A stretch of DNA of 64,000 bases from Clostridia bacterium. Lineage in GTDB: Bacteria > Bacillota > Clostridia > Christensenellales > Aristaeellaceae. Where the stretch lies: the NCBI GenBank assembly GCA_017431005.1, contig JAFRLY010000001.1, positions 1-64,000 on the forward strand, read 5' to 3'. How positions within the stretch are numbered: position 1 is the stretch's first letter; each line of letters opens with the position of its first letter. Of this stretch, positions 8,537 to 17,547 are shown one piece after another. The notes under the pieces were generated by a model. That model searched no databases, was not told the origin of the DNA, and worked only from the letters and a program-made list of their open reading frames with translations. Made by a program: the position numbers and the translations under genes.

Positions 8537-8646
8537 CAGGAGTAACTTGTTCCGGCTTGTAATGCACGGAGGCCCGATGCGCTGAAAACAGCGAGGGAAA
8601 TACGAGGAAAACTAACAGCCCGCGGCTGAAAACGGAGGGAACCGGT

Positions 8647-9285
8647 ATGACGATCAACAAGACACTGTCTGAGCAGATTCATGATTCGATTCTGGAGATG
8701 GTGATTGATGCCGGTGGTTCCAGTGAGGAACTGCTGCTGACAGAGGGGGATCTGGTGGAACGCTTCGGTGTTTCGAAAGCGCCTGTACGAGAAGCTCTGC
8801 TGCGGCTTTGCTCCGAAGAGGTGCTGAAGAGCATCCCGCGCTGCGGCTATGTGGTGGTTCAGCTGGGGGAAAAGAGCGGTCGGGAGAACCTGGAGGTCCG
8901 GAAACTGCTTGAGCTCACCTCCCTGGACCGCTATTTCAACCGGTTTACGGAGGATAAGCTGGACGAAATTGGCCGGAGGCTGACGGCAAGCCGGGAGCAG
9001 TACGGCCAGGAGGCGACAGTCTGGCAGATCTGGCAGGCAAACCTGGAGTTCCACTGTGATCTGATATCTGTTTCCGATAACCGTTATCTGGTAAAGCATC
9101 TGAAAAACTGCATCGGTGTGGAACAGCGCTATTATGCGCAGAATCATTTCCGGCGGGAGGGTAAGTTCAATGTGCATTTCACGCCGGAAGCCCATGAGAA
9201 CATACTGAAAATGATCCGGAAGGGCAATAAGGAAAAGGCTTTGAAGTTGCTGGATTGCGATATCGGAGACGGCAGAACGATCTGA
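8647..9285 (+). CDS. GntR-family transcriptional regulator (FCD-type)
   Basis: A 212-residue DNA-binding protein. Residues 1-70 form the winged helix with the recognition segment LVERFGVSKAPVREALLRLC, and residues 80-205 resemble the helical FCD ligand-binding domain. Such proteins usually repress sugar-acid or amino-acid operons and release on binding a metabolite. ATG 8647 is preceded by GGAGGGAACCGGT. The 110-nt gap before it has only a weak CGCTG-AAAA-CAGCG hairpin at 8580-8593. It may act on the inverted repeat at 2759-2791. Confidence 0.88.
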   Translation: MTINKTLSEQIHDSILEMVIDAGGSSEELLLTEGDLVERFGVSKAPVREALLRLCSEEVLKSIPRCGYVVVQLGEKSGRENLEVRKLLELTSLDRYFNRFTEDKLDEIGRRLTASREQYGQEATVWQIWQANLEFHCDLISVSDNRYLVKHLKNCIGVEQRYYAQNHFRREGKFNVHFTPEAHENILKMIRKGNKEKALKLLDCDIGDGRTI

Positions 9286-9319
9286 GCGGCTTGTCAGCCG
9301 CAGAAGGGATGAGCGGAAA

Positions 9320-10765
9320 ATGTCGGAACAGTTCAGCCGGTGGATGCCGGCGGCGGAGCAATGGATCGCGGAGCACCGGGAGGAGCTGATCCGGGAGATT
9401 CAGGACGCGGTGCGGATTCCTTCCGTCAGCCGGCCGGATCAGGCGGCGCCCGGCGCGCCGTTCGGCCCGGAATGCCGGCGCATGCTGGATCATATGCTGG
9501 CGCGCGGTGCGGCTTACGGCTTCCGCACCCGGAACATGGACGGCTGGGCCGGCACCATATCCATGGGGGACGAGTCGCATGCCATCGGTATAGTAGGGCA
9601 TCTGGACGTGGTGCCCGTGGGGGACGGATGGGTTTATCCGCCCTTTGCCGGCACCTGGCTGCCGGAGCATAACGCGCTGATCGGCAGAGGCGGCGATGAC
9701 AACAAGGGCCCGGCGGTGGCCGGCCTGTTCCTGATGCGGATGATCCGGGATCTGGGCATTCCGATGCGGTGCGGCATCCGGCTTTACTGCGGTGTCAGCG
9801 AGGAAAACGGCATGGCGGATATGCGGCACATCCGGGAAAACGGGGAAAAATTCCCGGAGGTGTCCCTGGTGCCGGATGCCGGGTTCCCGGTGAACTACGG
9901 CCAGAAGGGACACCTGAACGGGACGGTTCAGGCCCGGGTCGACGGCAATCTGCTGGCCTTCCGGTCCGGCAGCGCCCTGAACATCATTCCGGATCTGGCG
10001 GAGTGTGAGGTTGCGGTTTCACTGTCTGAGGCCGCGGCAGCCGCGGAAAGGCTGGAGGAGGGCCTGCGGAAAACCCTGGAGCTGGCTGAAACCCCGGCGG
10101 GCGTCCGGATCCGGGCCAACGGGGTATCCGGCCATGCGGCCGCACCGGAAAGCAGTGTGAACGCCATTCATCTGCTGTGCGCGGCGCTGGCGGGGATGGG
10201 TATCCTGACCGGCAGCGGCCGGGAAGTGATCGGAGCCCTGGCGGAGCTGACGGCGGACAGCTGGTGCGAAAGCGAAGGGGCAGCCTTTGCCGATGACATC
10301 TCCGGGAAAACCACCCTGGTTTACTCAACGGCGGATCTGGCGGACGGCCTGCTGACCGTCGGCGTGGACAGCCGGTATTCGATAACCTATGACGCCGCGG
10401 AGCTTCGGGAAAAGCTGGACCGGGCCTGGGAAAAGCGGGGATTCGAAGAAGCGGATATTTCCGTGTCGCGGCCCTTCTACATCCCGAAGGATGATCCGAA
10501 GGTGACGGCCCTGCAGCAGGTGTACCGGGAGCTGACGGGCCGGGAGGATCCGCCCTACACGATGGGCGGAGGCACCTATTCCCGGGAAGTTCCGGACGCG
10601 ATCTCCTTCGGGTTCGGCATGCCGGGCATGCAGCACGATCTGAGCTTTCTGCCGGCGGGGCACGGCGGCGCTCACGGCCGGGATGAGGTGCTCTGGATGG
10701 ACAAGATTGAGAACGGCATGAAGCTGTATCTGGGCGCCTTGCTGGCGCTGGACAGTATCATCTGA
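9320..10765 (+). CDS. M20-family dipeptidase (PepV/Sapep-like)
   Basis: A 481-residue zinc peptidase. Metal and catalytic motifs appear in order: GHLDVVPVGD (metal His, then Asp), GRGGDDNKGP (bridging Asp) and GVSEENG (catalytic Glu pair), with a late metal His in LPAGHGGAHGRDEV. Length and the large insert after the second motif match PepV-type cytoplasmic dipeptidases, which split short peptides after import. The gene follows the GntR gene by 34 nt and ends before a strong terminator. Confidence 0.9.
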   Translation: MSEQFSRWMPAAEQWIAEHREELIREIQDAVRIPSVSRPDQAAPGAPFGPECRRMLDHMLARGAAYGFRTRNMDGWAGTISMGDESHAIGIVGHLDVVPVGDGWVYPPFAGTWLPEHNALIGRGGDDNKGPAVAGLFLMRMIRDLGIPMRCGIRLYCGVSEENGMADMRHIRENGEKFPEVSLVPDAGFPVNYGQKGHLNGTVQARVDGNLLAFRSGSALNIIPDLAECEVAVSLSEAAAAAERLEEGLRKTLELAETPAGVRIRANGVSGHAAAPESSVNAIHLLCAALAGMGILTGSGREVIGALAELTADSWCESEGAAFADDISGKTTLVYSTADLADGLLTVGVDSRYSITYDAAELREKLDRAWEKRGFEEADISVSRPFYIPKDDPKVTALQQVYRELTGREDPPYTMGGGTYSREVPDAISFGFGMPGMQHDLSFLPAGHGGAHGRDEVLWMDKIENGMKLYLGALLALDSII

Positions 10766-10788
10766 AAAAAGTGCATACAAATACGAAG

Positions 10789-10827
10789 TCAGCGCGTTTC
10801 GGATGGACAGAACGCGCTGATTTTGTT
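10789..10827 (+). terminator. Terminator after the dipeptidase gene
   Basis: TCAGCGCGTT (10789-10798) pairs perfectly with AACGCGCTGA (10811-10820) and runs into TTTTGTT. It ends the 7.5-10.8 kb gene group before the dTDP-sugar operon. Confidence 0.85.
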
Positions 10828-10871
10828 AAAATGAATTGTTCCGGAGGGAAATGAACGGAGGAGGCGCAAAG

Positions 10872-11756
10872 ATGAAAGGAATCATTCTGGCGGGCGGAGC
10901 CGGGACGCGGCTGTATCCGCTGACAATGGTGACATCCAAGCAGCTGCTGCCGGTATATGACAAGCCCATGATCTACTATCCGCTGAGCGTGCTGATGCTG
11001 GCGGGCATCCGGGATATCCTGATCATCTCCACCCCGGAGGACACGCCCCGGTTTGAGCACCTGCTGGGGGACGGAGCAACCTTCGGCCTGCATCTGGAAT
11101 ACAAGGTGCAGCCTTCTCCGGACGGGCTGGCCCAGGCCTTCCTGCTGGGGGAGGAATTCATCGGGGATGACGCCTGCGCCATGGTGCTCGGGGATAACAT
11201 TTTTTACGGCAACGGCTTCGGAAGGACGCTGCGGGCAGCCGCGGCAAACGCGGAGGCCGGCCGGGCGACGATCTTCGGCTATTATGTGACGGATCCGGAG
11301 CGGTTCGGTATCGTGGAATTCGATGAGAACGGCAAGGTGATCTCCGTGGAGGAGAAGCCGCAGCATCCGAAGAGCAATTACTGCATCACGGGCCTGTACT
11401 TCTACCCGAAGGGGGTCAGCGCCATGGCCCATGAGGTGAAGCCGTCCGCCCGGGGCGAGCTGGAGATCACGACCCTGAACAATATGTATCTGCAGAGCGG
11501 GGAGCTGGATGTGCAGCTGCTGGGCCGGGGCTATGCCTGGCTGGACACCGGGACGATGGATTCCCTGGTGGAGGCGGCGGACTTTGTGCGCATGGTGCAG
11601 AAACGGCAGAGTGTGGTCATTTCCGCGCCGGAAGAAATTGCGTACAAAAACGGCTGGATCAGCCGGGACAAGCTGCTGGAATCCGCGGAGCGGTACGGCA
11701 AGAGCCCCTACGGCGCGCATCTGCGGGCTGTGGCGGACGGGAAGGTGCGCTACTGA
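10872..11756 (+). CDS. rfbA: Glucose-1-phosphate thymidylyltransferase
   Basis: This 294-residue enzyme couples dTTP to glucose-1-phosphate, giving dTDP-glucose, the first step of dTDP-rhamnose and related sugar synthesis. The nucleotide signature [11 protein letters not shown] is at the N terminus, followed by [18 protein letters not shown] and the catalytic block [20 protein letters not shown] ribosome site sets the start at ATG 10872 rather than the in-frame ATG at 10836. It is first of three genes in order rfbA-rfbC-rfbB. Confidence 0.97.
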   Translation: MKGIILAGGAGTRLYPLTMVTSKQLLPVYDKPMIYYPLSVLMLAGIRDILIISTPEDTPRFEHLLGDGATFGLHLEYKVQPSPDGLAQAFLLGEEFIGDDACAMVLGDNIFYGNGFGRTLRAAAANAEAGRATIFGYYVTDPERFGIVEFDENGKVISVEEKPQHPKSNYCITGLYFYPKGVSAMAHEVKPSARGELEITTLNNMYLQSGELDVQLLGRGYAWLDTGTMDSLVEAADFVRMVQKRQSVVISAPEEIAYKNGWISRDKLLESAERYGKSPYGAHLRAVADGKVRY

Positions 11757-11788
11757 CAGGCGCATGAAAAAGAGAAAGAGACCAGCGT

Positions 11789-12349
11789 ATGAATAAAATC
11801 GCGACAAAACTGGACGGGGTCTGGATCATTGAGCCCCAGGTCTTCGGGGACAAGCGGGGATATTTCATGGAGATCTGGTCCACCCGGAATTTTGAGGAGC
11901 TGGGCCTGGATTATCACTTTGTGCAGGACAACCAGAGCTTTACGGCGCAGAAGGGTACCCTGCGGGGCATTCATTTCCAGAACAGTCCCATGTCCCAGGC
12001 GAAGCTGGTGCGGGTATCCCGCGGCGCGGTGATGGACGTGGCGGTGGATCTGCGTAAGGACAGCCCGACTTATCTGCAGTGGACGGCGGTGGAGCTTTCG
12101 GCGGACAACAAGCGCATGCTGATGATTCCCCGGGGCTTCGGCCACGGGTTCAAAACCCTGACGGACGACGTGGAATTCTGCTACAAGGTGGATAACCTGT
12201 ACAGCAAGGAGCATGACCGCGGCATCCGGTTCAACGATCCGGCCATCGGCGTGGACTGGGGAGAGGTGAAGGAGGAGCTGCTGAGCCCGAAGGATACCGC
12301 CTCCCCGCTGCTGGCGGACAGCGACTGCAATTTTGTTTACGAGGGATAA
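11789..12349 (+). CDS. rfbC: dTDP-4-dehydrorhamnose 3,5-epimerase
   Basis: A 186-residue cupin-fold enzyme that epimerises dTDP-4-keto-6-deoxyglucose at C3 and C5. The family motifs LRGIHFQ and VRVSRGAVMDVAVDLR are present, as is PRGFGHGF with a conserved histidine. It is 32 nt after rfbA and 15 nt before rfbB. The product would normally be reduced by RfbD to dTDP-L-rhamnose, but no rfbD is in this window. Confidence 0.96.
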   Translation: MNKIATKLDGVWIIEPQVFGDKRGYFMEIWSTRNFEELGLDYHFVQDNQSFTAQKGTLRGIHFQNSPMSQAKLVRVSRGAVMDVAVDLRKDSPTYLQWTAVELSADNKRMLMIPRGFGHGFKTLTDDVEFCYKVDNLYSKEHDRGIRFNDPAIGVDWGEVKEELLSPKDTASPLLADSDCNFVYEG

Positions 12350-12364
12350 GAAGGAGAGACGGCT

Positions 12365-13384
12365 ATGACGATTATCGTGACCGGCGGCGCCGGCTTTATC
12401 GGCTCCAATTTCATTTTCCACATGCTGAAGAAGTATCCGGATTACCGGATCATCTGCCTGGACAAGCTGACCTACGCCGGCAACCTGTCCACCCTGAAGA
12501 GCGTGATGGACAATCCGAACTTCCGCTTTGTCCGTGCGGACATCTGCGACCGGGAAACGGTCTACGAGCTGTTTGAGCGGGAATCGCCGGATATCGTGGT
12601 GAATTTCGCGGCGGAGAGCCATGTGGACCGGTCCATTGAGGATCCGGGCATTTTCCTGCAGACGAATATTCTCGGCACGGCAACGCTGATGGACGCCTGC
12701 CGGCGCTACGGCATTCAGCGGTATCATCAGGTATCCACGGACGAGGTGTACGGGGACCTGCCGCTGGACCGGCCGGACCTGCTGTTCACGGAGGAGACGC
12801 CGATCCATACCTCCAGCCCCTATTCCTCCTCGAAGGCCGGGGCTGATCTGCTGGTGATGGCCTATTACCGGACCTACGGGCTGCCCTGCACGATTTCCCG
12901 CTGCTCGAACAACTACGGGCCCTATCACTTCCCGGAGAAGCTGATTCCCCTGATGATCGCCAACGCGCTGAACGACAAGCCCCTGCCGGTGTACGGCGAG
13001 GGAAAGAACGTGCGGGACTGGCTGTATGTGGAGGATCACTGCAAGGCGATCGACCTGATCATCCACAAGGGCCGGGTCGGTGAGGTGTACAACATCGGCG
13101 GCCACAATGAGATGGCGAACATCGATATCGTAAAGCTGATCTGCAGGGAACTGGGCAAGCCGGAAAGCCTGATCACCTACGTGACGGACCGGAAGGGCCA
13201 CGACATGCGGTACGCCATCGACCCGACGAAGATCCACAACGAGCTGGGCTGGCTGCCGGAGACGAAGTTTGCCGACGGCATCAAAAAGACGATTCAGTGG
13301 TATCTGGACAACCGGGAATGGTGGGAGGAAATCATCTCCGGAGAATATCAGAATTATTACGAGAAAATGTACGGCAACCGCTGA
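12365..13384 (+). CDS. rfbB: dTDP-glucose 4,6-dehydratase
   Basis: A 339-residue extended short-chain dehydrogenase that turns dTDP-glucose into dTDP-4-keto-6-deoxyglucose using bound NAD. The Rossmann motif GGAGFIGSNF is at residues 7-16, the STDEVYGDL segment carries active-site Thr, Asp and Glu, and YSSSKAGAD gives the YxxxK pair. It is last in the rfbACB operon and is followed by a strong terminator. The product feeds surface polysaccharide synthesis. Confidence 0.97.
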   Translation: MTIIVTGGAGFIGSNFIFHMLKKYPDYRIICLDKLTYAGNLSTLKSVMDNPNFRFVRADICDRETVYELFERESPDIVVNFAAESHVDRSIEDPGIFLQTNILGTATLMDACRRYGIQRYHQVSTDEVYGDLPLDRPDLLFTEETPIHTSSPYSSSKAGADLLVMAYYRTYGLPCTISRCSNNYGPYHFPEKLIPLMIANALNDKPLPVYGEGKNVRDWLYVEDHCKAIDLIIHKGRVGEVYNIGGHNEMANIDIVKLICRELGKPESLITYVTDRKGHDMRYAIDPTKIHNELGWLPETKFADGIKKTIQWYLDNREWWEEIISGEYQNYYEKMYGNR

Positions 13385-13403
13385 GGCGGCGGCCGGAGAA
13401 CAC

Positions 13404-13440
13404 AAAGGAGCGGACGCGCGAAGGCGTCCGCTCCTTTTGT
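13404..13440. terminator. Bidirectional terminator between rfbB and pepT
   Basis: GGAGCGGACGC (13407-13417) pairs with GCGTCCGCTCC (13424-13434). TTTTGT follows on the plus strand and AAA precedes it, so it could serve both converging genes. Confidence 0.85.
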
Positions 13441-13463
13441 GTCTGTATGCAATGAAGCCGGAA

Positions 13464-14660
13464 TCAGATGAGAATGCTTTCCAGCACGTCCACCATCTTT
13501 TCCAGGGAGGGCACCGGAACCAGCTCCTTCCGGCCGTGGCAGTTGTAGCCGCCGGCGGACAGGTTCGGGCAGGGCAGGCCCATGTAGGACAGGCGGGCAC
13601 CGTCGGTGCCGCCGCGGATGGGCATTGTGACGGGGGTGACGCCGTTCAGCTCGAAGGCCTTTTTCGCGCGCTCCAGGATCTCCGGATGCTGCTCCACGAT
13701 CTCCTTCATGTTCCGGTAGGAATCCCGCAGGGTGACGGTGACAGTGCCCTCGCCGTAGCGGCCGTTCAGCAGGCTTGCGATGGCGAGCACGGTCTTCTTC
13801 CGCTCCTCCAGGCGGTCAGCGTTGTGATCCCGGAGGATGTAGTTCAGCTCCGCCAGCTCCTCGTGGCCGTTCATGCCGGTCAGGTGATAGAAGCCCTCGT
13901 AGCCCTCTGTGTGCTCCGGACGCTCCCAGGGCGGCAGCAGCCCGGCGAATTCCATGGCGATCAGGGCGGCGTTCTTCATCTGGTTTTTGGCGGAGCCGGG
14001 ATGGATGCTGACGCCCTTCACCGTGACCTTGCACGAGGCGGCGTTGAAGCATTCGTATTCCAGCTCGCCCACGGCGCCGCCGTCCACCGTGTAGGCGAAG
14101 TCCGCGCCGAAGCCCGGCACGTCGAACAGATCCGCCCCGCGGCCGATTTCCTCGTCCGGGGTGAAGGCCACGCAGATTTTGCCGTGGTCCGGCGCGTCCG
14201 ACGCCAGCATCCGTTCGCACAGCGTCATGATTTCCGCCACGCCGGCCTTGTCGTCCGCGCCGAGGACGGAATCGCCGGAGGTGACGATCAGCTCCTGGCC
14301 CGCCAGGGACGGCAGGAAATCAAACCCGTCGATGACGACGCCGTTCTCCAGCGTGATGGGCTTGCCGTCGTAGCAGGGGATGACCTGCGGCCGGGTGGCG
14401 CCTTTTACGGCGTCGGAGGTGTCCATGTGGGCGATCAGGCCGATGGCCGGGCGGTCCCCGGCGCCCTTTGCCGGAATGGAGCCGTAGACGTAGCCGTGCT
14501 CATCCACCCGGGCATCCGCCACGCCCATGTCCTTCAGCTCCTTCGCCAGCAGTTCCGCCAGGGTCCGCTGGCCGGGCGTGGAGGGGCAGCAGAGGTTCTC
14601 CTCGCAGGAGGTGGTTTCAATCTGTACGTAGCGCAGGAAGCGCTCTTTGACATTGCTCAT
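13464..14660 (-). CDS. pepT: Peptidase T (tripeptidase)
   Basis: A 398-residue cytoplasmic zinc aminopeptidase that removes the N-terminal residue of tripeptides. Motifs are in family order: AHMDTSD, VLGADDKAG, AFTPDEEIGRG, HPGSAKNQMKNA and a late GGTDGARLSYMGLP before the last metal histidine. Length equals typical PepT. The start ATG 14660 follows a GAAAGGATG stretch. It is a single gene converging on rfbB and appears to be housekeeping. Confidence 0.96.
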   Translation of the reverse strand: MSNVKERFLRYVQIETTSCEENLCCPSTPGQRTLAELLAKELKDMGVADARVDEHGYVYGSIPAKGAGDRPAIGLIAHMDTSDAVKGATRPQVIPCYDGKPITLENGVVIDGFDFLPSLAGQELIVTSGDSVLGADDKAGVAEIMTLCERMLASDAPDHGKICVAFTPDEEIGRGADLFDVPGFGADFAYTVDGGAVGELEYECFNAASCKVTVKGVSIHPGSAKNQMKNAALIAMEFAGLLPPWERPEHTEGYEGFYHLTGMNGHEELAELNYILRDHNADRLEERKKTVLAIASLLNGRYGEGTVTVTLRDSYRNMKEIVEQHPEILERAKKAFELNGVTPVTMPIRGGTDGARLSYMGLPCPNLSAGGYNCHGRKELVPVPSLEKMVDVLESILI

Positions 14661-14755
14661 GATGCTTCATCCTTTCGGAGATTTTTTTCGGAATCGGTTT
14701 ATTTTACCACAGAGCCGGCCCTCCGGTACAGGGCTGAGGGCCAAAAGAAGCGCGG

Positions 14756-14783
14756 AAAAAGGCCGCCCCGGATTGGGGCGGCC
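14756..14783 (-). terminator. Terminator of ABC cassette 2
   Basis: On the minus strand a GC-rich stem (14775-14783 with 14761-14769) is followed by a five-T tract (AAAAA at 14756-14760 on plus). It lies 24 nt past the binding-protein gene stop. Confidence 0.85.
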
Positions 14784-14806
14784 AGGTTTAAGGAGGATAT
14801 ACCCTC

Positions 14807-16429
14807 TTATTTGATGGGTTCCGCCGTCTGGTTCAGCATGTGGGTGGAGTTCCCGGCTTCCCAGGCAACTGCGCGCTCGTCGATGACTTCCTGATAACCG
14901 GCATCCAGGTATTCCTGGGCGAACTGGTCATACAGGGCGTCGAACTCTTCGGGCTTGCACATGGTCAGCTTGTCGCGGTATTCCTTGTACTTCTCAACCA
15001 GCGTGGTCTGATATTCCACTTCAGCGTCGATGCTGACGGAGAACAGCGCGTTGGCGATGGCCCAGCCGGCGTCGCGGACCTTGACCTTCTCGCCGTACCA
15101 GGCGACGATGTCCTCGGTGAAGTCCTGCGGCAGGTCATGGGGCAGGTTGTTGCTGATCAGGTCTTCGATGGTACCGGCCTGACGCGCTTCAATGGTGATG
15201 CACCAGTAGTCCTTGTTGTTGGAGAAGCCCAGCTTGTGCTCGCCTTCGTAGTCGCTGACGGTCACCGGCAGGCCATCCACATAGTTGAAGGTCTCGCCTT
15301 CGATACCCCACTGGAAGGGGAACAGGTTTTCAGGCTGGGTCAGCCATTCCATGTACATCCAGGCAGCCTTCAGCTGATCCTCGGTCGCCTTGGCGGAGAA
15401 GCCCACCATCATGCCGAAGGGGTTGTCCGTGCGGTAGCCGGGGTTGGTGCCGTAGGTCTCGTCAATGGCGGTGCTCACGGGAGCGATGGCCAGCTTGGCG
15501 TCGGGGTTCGCTTCATAGAAGGCGTTCAGCCAGTCCATGGACGCGGAGATGTAGGCGCCGTAGGAATAGGTTTCGCCGTTGATGAAGTTGGTCTTCTCGT
15601 CCTCGTTGGTGGTCAGGTAATATTCGGGATTCAGCAGGCCCTTGTTGTACTTGTCGTTCTCGTTCTTCAGGAACTTCCGGTTGGGTTCCCAGCCCAGGGA
15701 CGGGATGTTGTAGTCGCCGTACATGGCCCACTCTTTTTCATCCAGGGGCCAGGTGCGCCATGCGTAGTTCTGGTCAGCGCCGACACCGGAGATCATGACG
15801 CCGCCGGCGGGATGCTCGGCAATGCCCGCGTCCTTGATCTTCTGCATCGCATCGTTGTATTCGCTGGTGGTAAGCGGCACATGGTCATATCCGATCTGCT
15901 CCAGCCAGTCCATACGCACGAAGTTCTGGAAGGTGTAGGTGGTGTCATAGTAGGGGCGCAGCGCCGCGGCGAAATAGGTTTCGCCGTTGATCTGGGTGTA
16001 GGTCAGCTGGTTGTTCTCCACCATGCGGTTGTAATAGGTGGGAGCAACGGCGGCGAAGTCGTCCATGCTGAAGGTGGCCAGATAGCCGTCAGCGGCCCAC
16101 TGGGTGACCTTCGGATAGTCGTACTCCATCAGCACGGTGGGCAGGTCTTCCGCCGCAGCCAGCATGGAATACTTGGTCATGACGTCGGTCCGGGGGATGG
16201 CAACATAGTTCACGGTGATGTTGTACTTGTCGCCGAAGTTCTCCTGGATCCACTTGGTCCAGTAGTTGTCTTCCACGTTGGGAACGCCGGCCTGTCCGCG
16301 GTCATAAACCGGGATGGTGATGGATACGTTCTCAGCGAAGGGCTCCCACGCGGGGGTCTCAGCGGACGCCACAGATACCATGGACAGCATCATGATGGCA
16401 GCCAGTACCAGGGCAAACAGTTTCTTCAT
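14807..16429 (-). CDS. Extracellular solute-binding protein (cassette 2)
   Basis: A 540-residue sugar-binding protein of the LipO-like group. The signal peptide (MKKLFALVLAAIMMLSMVSV and then ASA) points to signal peptidase I cleavage and shows no lipobox cysteine. ATG 16429 has GGAGG upstream; an in-frame ATG at 16480 would put extra sequence before the signal peptide. It is the last gene of the minus-strand cassette, after the second copy of the structured element, and presumably the most highly expressed. Given the GH112 phosphorylase beyond the divergent regulator, a galactosyl disaccharide is a reasonable but unproven ligand. Confidence 0.9.
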   Translation of the reverse strand: MKKLFALVLAAIMMLSMVSVASAETPAWEPFAENVSITIPVYDRGQAGVPNVEDNYWTKWIQENFGDKYNITVNYVAIPRTDVMTKYSMLAAAEDLPTVLMEYDYPKVTQWAADGYLATFSMDDFAAVAPTYYNRMVENNQLTYTQINGETYFAAALRPYYDTTYTFQNFVRMDWLEQIGYDHVPLTTSEYNDAMQKIKDAGIAEHPAGGVMISGVGADQNYAWRTWPLDEKEWAMYGDYNIPSLGWEPNRKFLKNENDKYNKGLLNPEYYLTTNEDEKTNFINGETYSYGAYISASMDWLNAFYEANPDAKLAIAPVSTAIDETYGTNPGYRTDNPFGMMVGFSAKATEDQLKAAWMYMEWLTQPENLFPFQWGIEGETFNYVDGLPVTVSDYEGEHKLGFSNNKDYWCITIEARQAGTIEDLISNNLPHDLPQDFTEDIVAWYGEKVKVRDAGWAIANALFSVSIDAEVEYQTTLVEKYKEYRDKLTMCKPEEFDALYDQFAQEYLDAGYQEVIDERAVAWEAGNSTHMLNQTAEPIK

Positions 16430-16507
16430 GAGGGTTCCTCCTTTAAAATATATATTTGATACAGCCGTGGCTGTATGCAAAACGGGATAACGGGGGACGA
16501 AAATTTC

Positions 16508-16617
16508 TCCCCGGTCGCCAGCACAATCGCAGACGCGGCTTCATGCCGCCTCTGCTCATTGCTGGCTCACTGAGAATTTTTTGCGATTTCCGCCACCGGC
16601 GGGCAAAAAATTCTCAG
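16508..16617 (-). ncRNA. Candidate structured RNA element, copy 2 (permease/binding-protein intergenic)
   Basis: Given in plus coordinates, read on the minus strand. Stem A pairs 16603-16617 with 16570-16584 (15 pairs) and encloses hairpin B, 16598-16602 with 16590-16594. Stem C pairs 16560-16566 with 16517-16523 and encloses stem D (16551-16555 with 16529-16533) and hairpin E (16545-16549 with 16535-16539, loop ATGAA). The CGACCGGGG block is 16509-16517. Spacing matches copy 1 at 5723-5832: stem B directly abuts the left arm of A, its loop is 3 nt, and a 5-nt linker leads to the right arm. The permease TGA is again in the left arm of stem A. Confidence 0.75.
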
Positions 16618-17534
16618 CCCTTTACGGCCCCGACCATAACGCCCTTGACGAAGTACTTCTGCAGGAAGGGGTAGATGCAGATGATCGGGATGGTGGCGAA
16701 CATGATGCAGGAAGCCTGCAGCACCTCAGGCGTGCTGGTCACCTCAATGGCTTCGGACAGGGTGGCCGTCTGGGCCTCCGTGGCGGAAGCCACCAGCTGA
16801 TACAGCTTGTACTGAATCATCTTCAGGGCTTCCTTGGTGATGTAGTACTTATTATCGGCGTAGCTGTTCCAGCGCCCGACGGCATAGAACAGGCTCAGGG
16901 TCGCGATAATCGGCAGGGACAGGGGCAGCACGATCCGGAACAGAATCTGGAAATTGCTGGCGCCGTCCAGGAAGGCCGCTTCCTCCAGGGTATCCGGAAT
17001 GGTGCTCTGGAAGTAGTTCTTCATGATCAGCATGTTATAGGACGAATAGATCAGCGGCAGAATCAGCACCCACATGCTGTTCAGCATGTTCAGGTTCTTG
17101 TACAGCAGGTAGGTCGGAATCAGGCCGGCGCTGAAATACATCGGGATCATCAGCAGCACGGTGAAGAAGGCCCGGCCCTTGAGCCGCTTCTTGGACAGGG
17201 GATAGGCGGCGCAGGTGCAGGTGATCATGCCCAGCACGGTGAAGATCAGCACGACCTCCACGCTGTAGAGGAAGGAGTGCACCAGGGTGCCGTCCTGGAA
17301 GATCGAGTTGTAGGCGTCCAGGTTGAACCCGATGGGCCAGAGTACCACGGCCTTCTGCATGACAGCAGTATTGCTGGACACGGACTTTGCTGCCAGGTGG
17401 ACGAAGGGCAGCACGCAGGTCGCGCACAGGATCACCAGAATGAAGATGATCAGGAAGTCGCCGATCGTGAATTTCCGGATCGCGTGGGAACCGTCATTGA
17501 TGGTGTCGAATTCTTTTTCCTTATTCTTTGCCAT
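16614..17534 (-). CDS. ABC sugar transporter permease, YtcP type (cassette 2)
   Basis: A 306-residue six-helix permease with the EAA loop LEEAAFLDGASNFQILFRI and the family tail FVKGVMVGAVKG. It pairs with the LplB-type permease at 17548. ATG 17534 follows AAGGAGGTG; the longer frame would start at a GTG inside that ribosome site. The stop codon falls within stem A of the structured element, as in cassette 1. Confidence 0.92.
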   Translation of the reverse strand: MAKNKEKEFDTINDGSHAIRKFTIGDFLIIFILVILCATCVLPFVHLAAKSVSSNTAVMQKAVVLWPIGFNLDAYNSIFQDGTLVHSFLYSVEVVLIFTVLGMITCTCAAYPLSKKRLKGRAFFTVLLMIPMYFSAGLIPTYLLYKNLNMLNSMWVLILPLIYSSYNMLIMKNYFQSTIPDTLEEAAFLDGASNFQILFRIVLPLSLPIIATLSLFYAVGRWNSYADNKYYITKEALKMIQYKLYQLVASATEAQTATLSEAIEVTSTPEVLQASCIMFATIPIICIYPFLQKYFVKGVMVGAVKG

Positions 17535-17547
17535 GTTTCCCACCTCC

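Noticed and set aside
8537-8646. Possible riboswitch before the GntR gene
   Set aside because: Only a 5-bp CGCTG-AAAA-CAGCG hairpin can be drawn. I could match no riboswitch core and saw no expression platform.
13269-14894. Long plus-strand frame opposite pepT
   Set aside because: Antisense mirror of pepT with low-complexity composition and no family signature.
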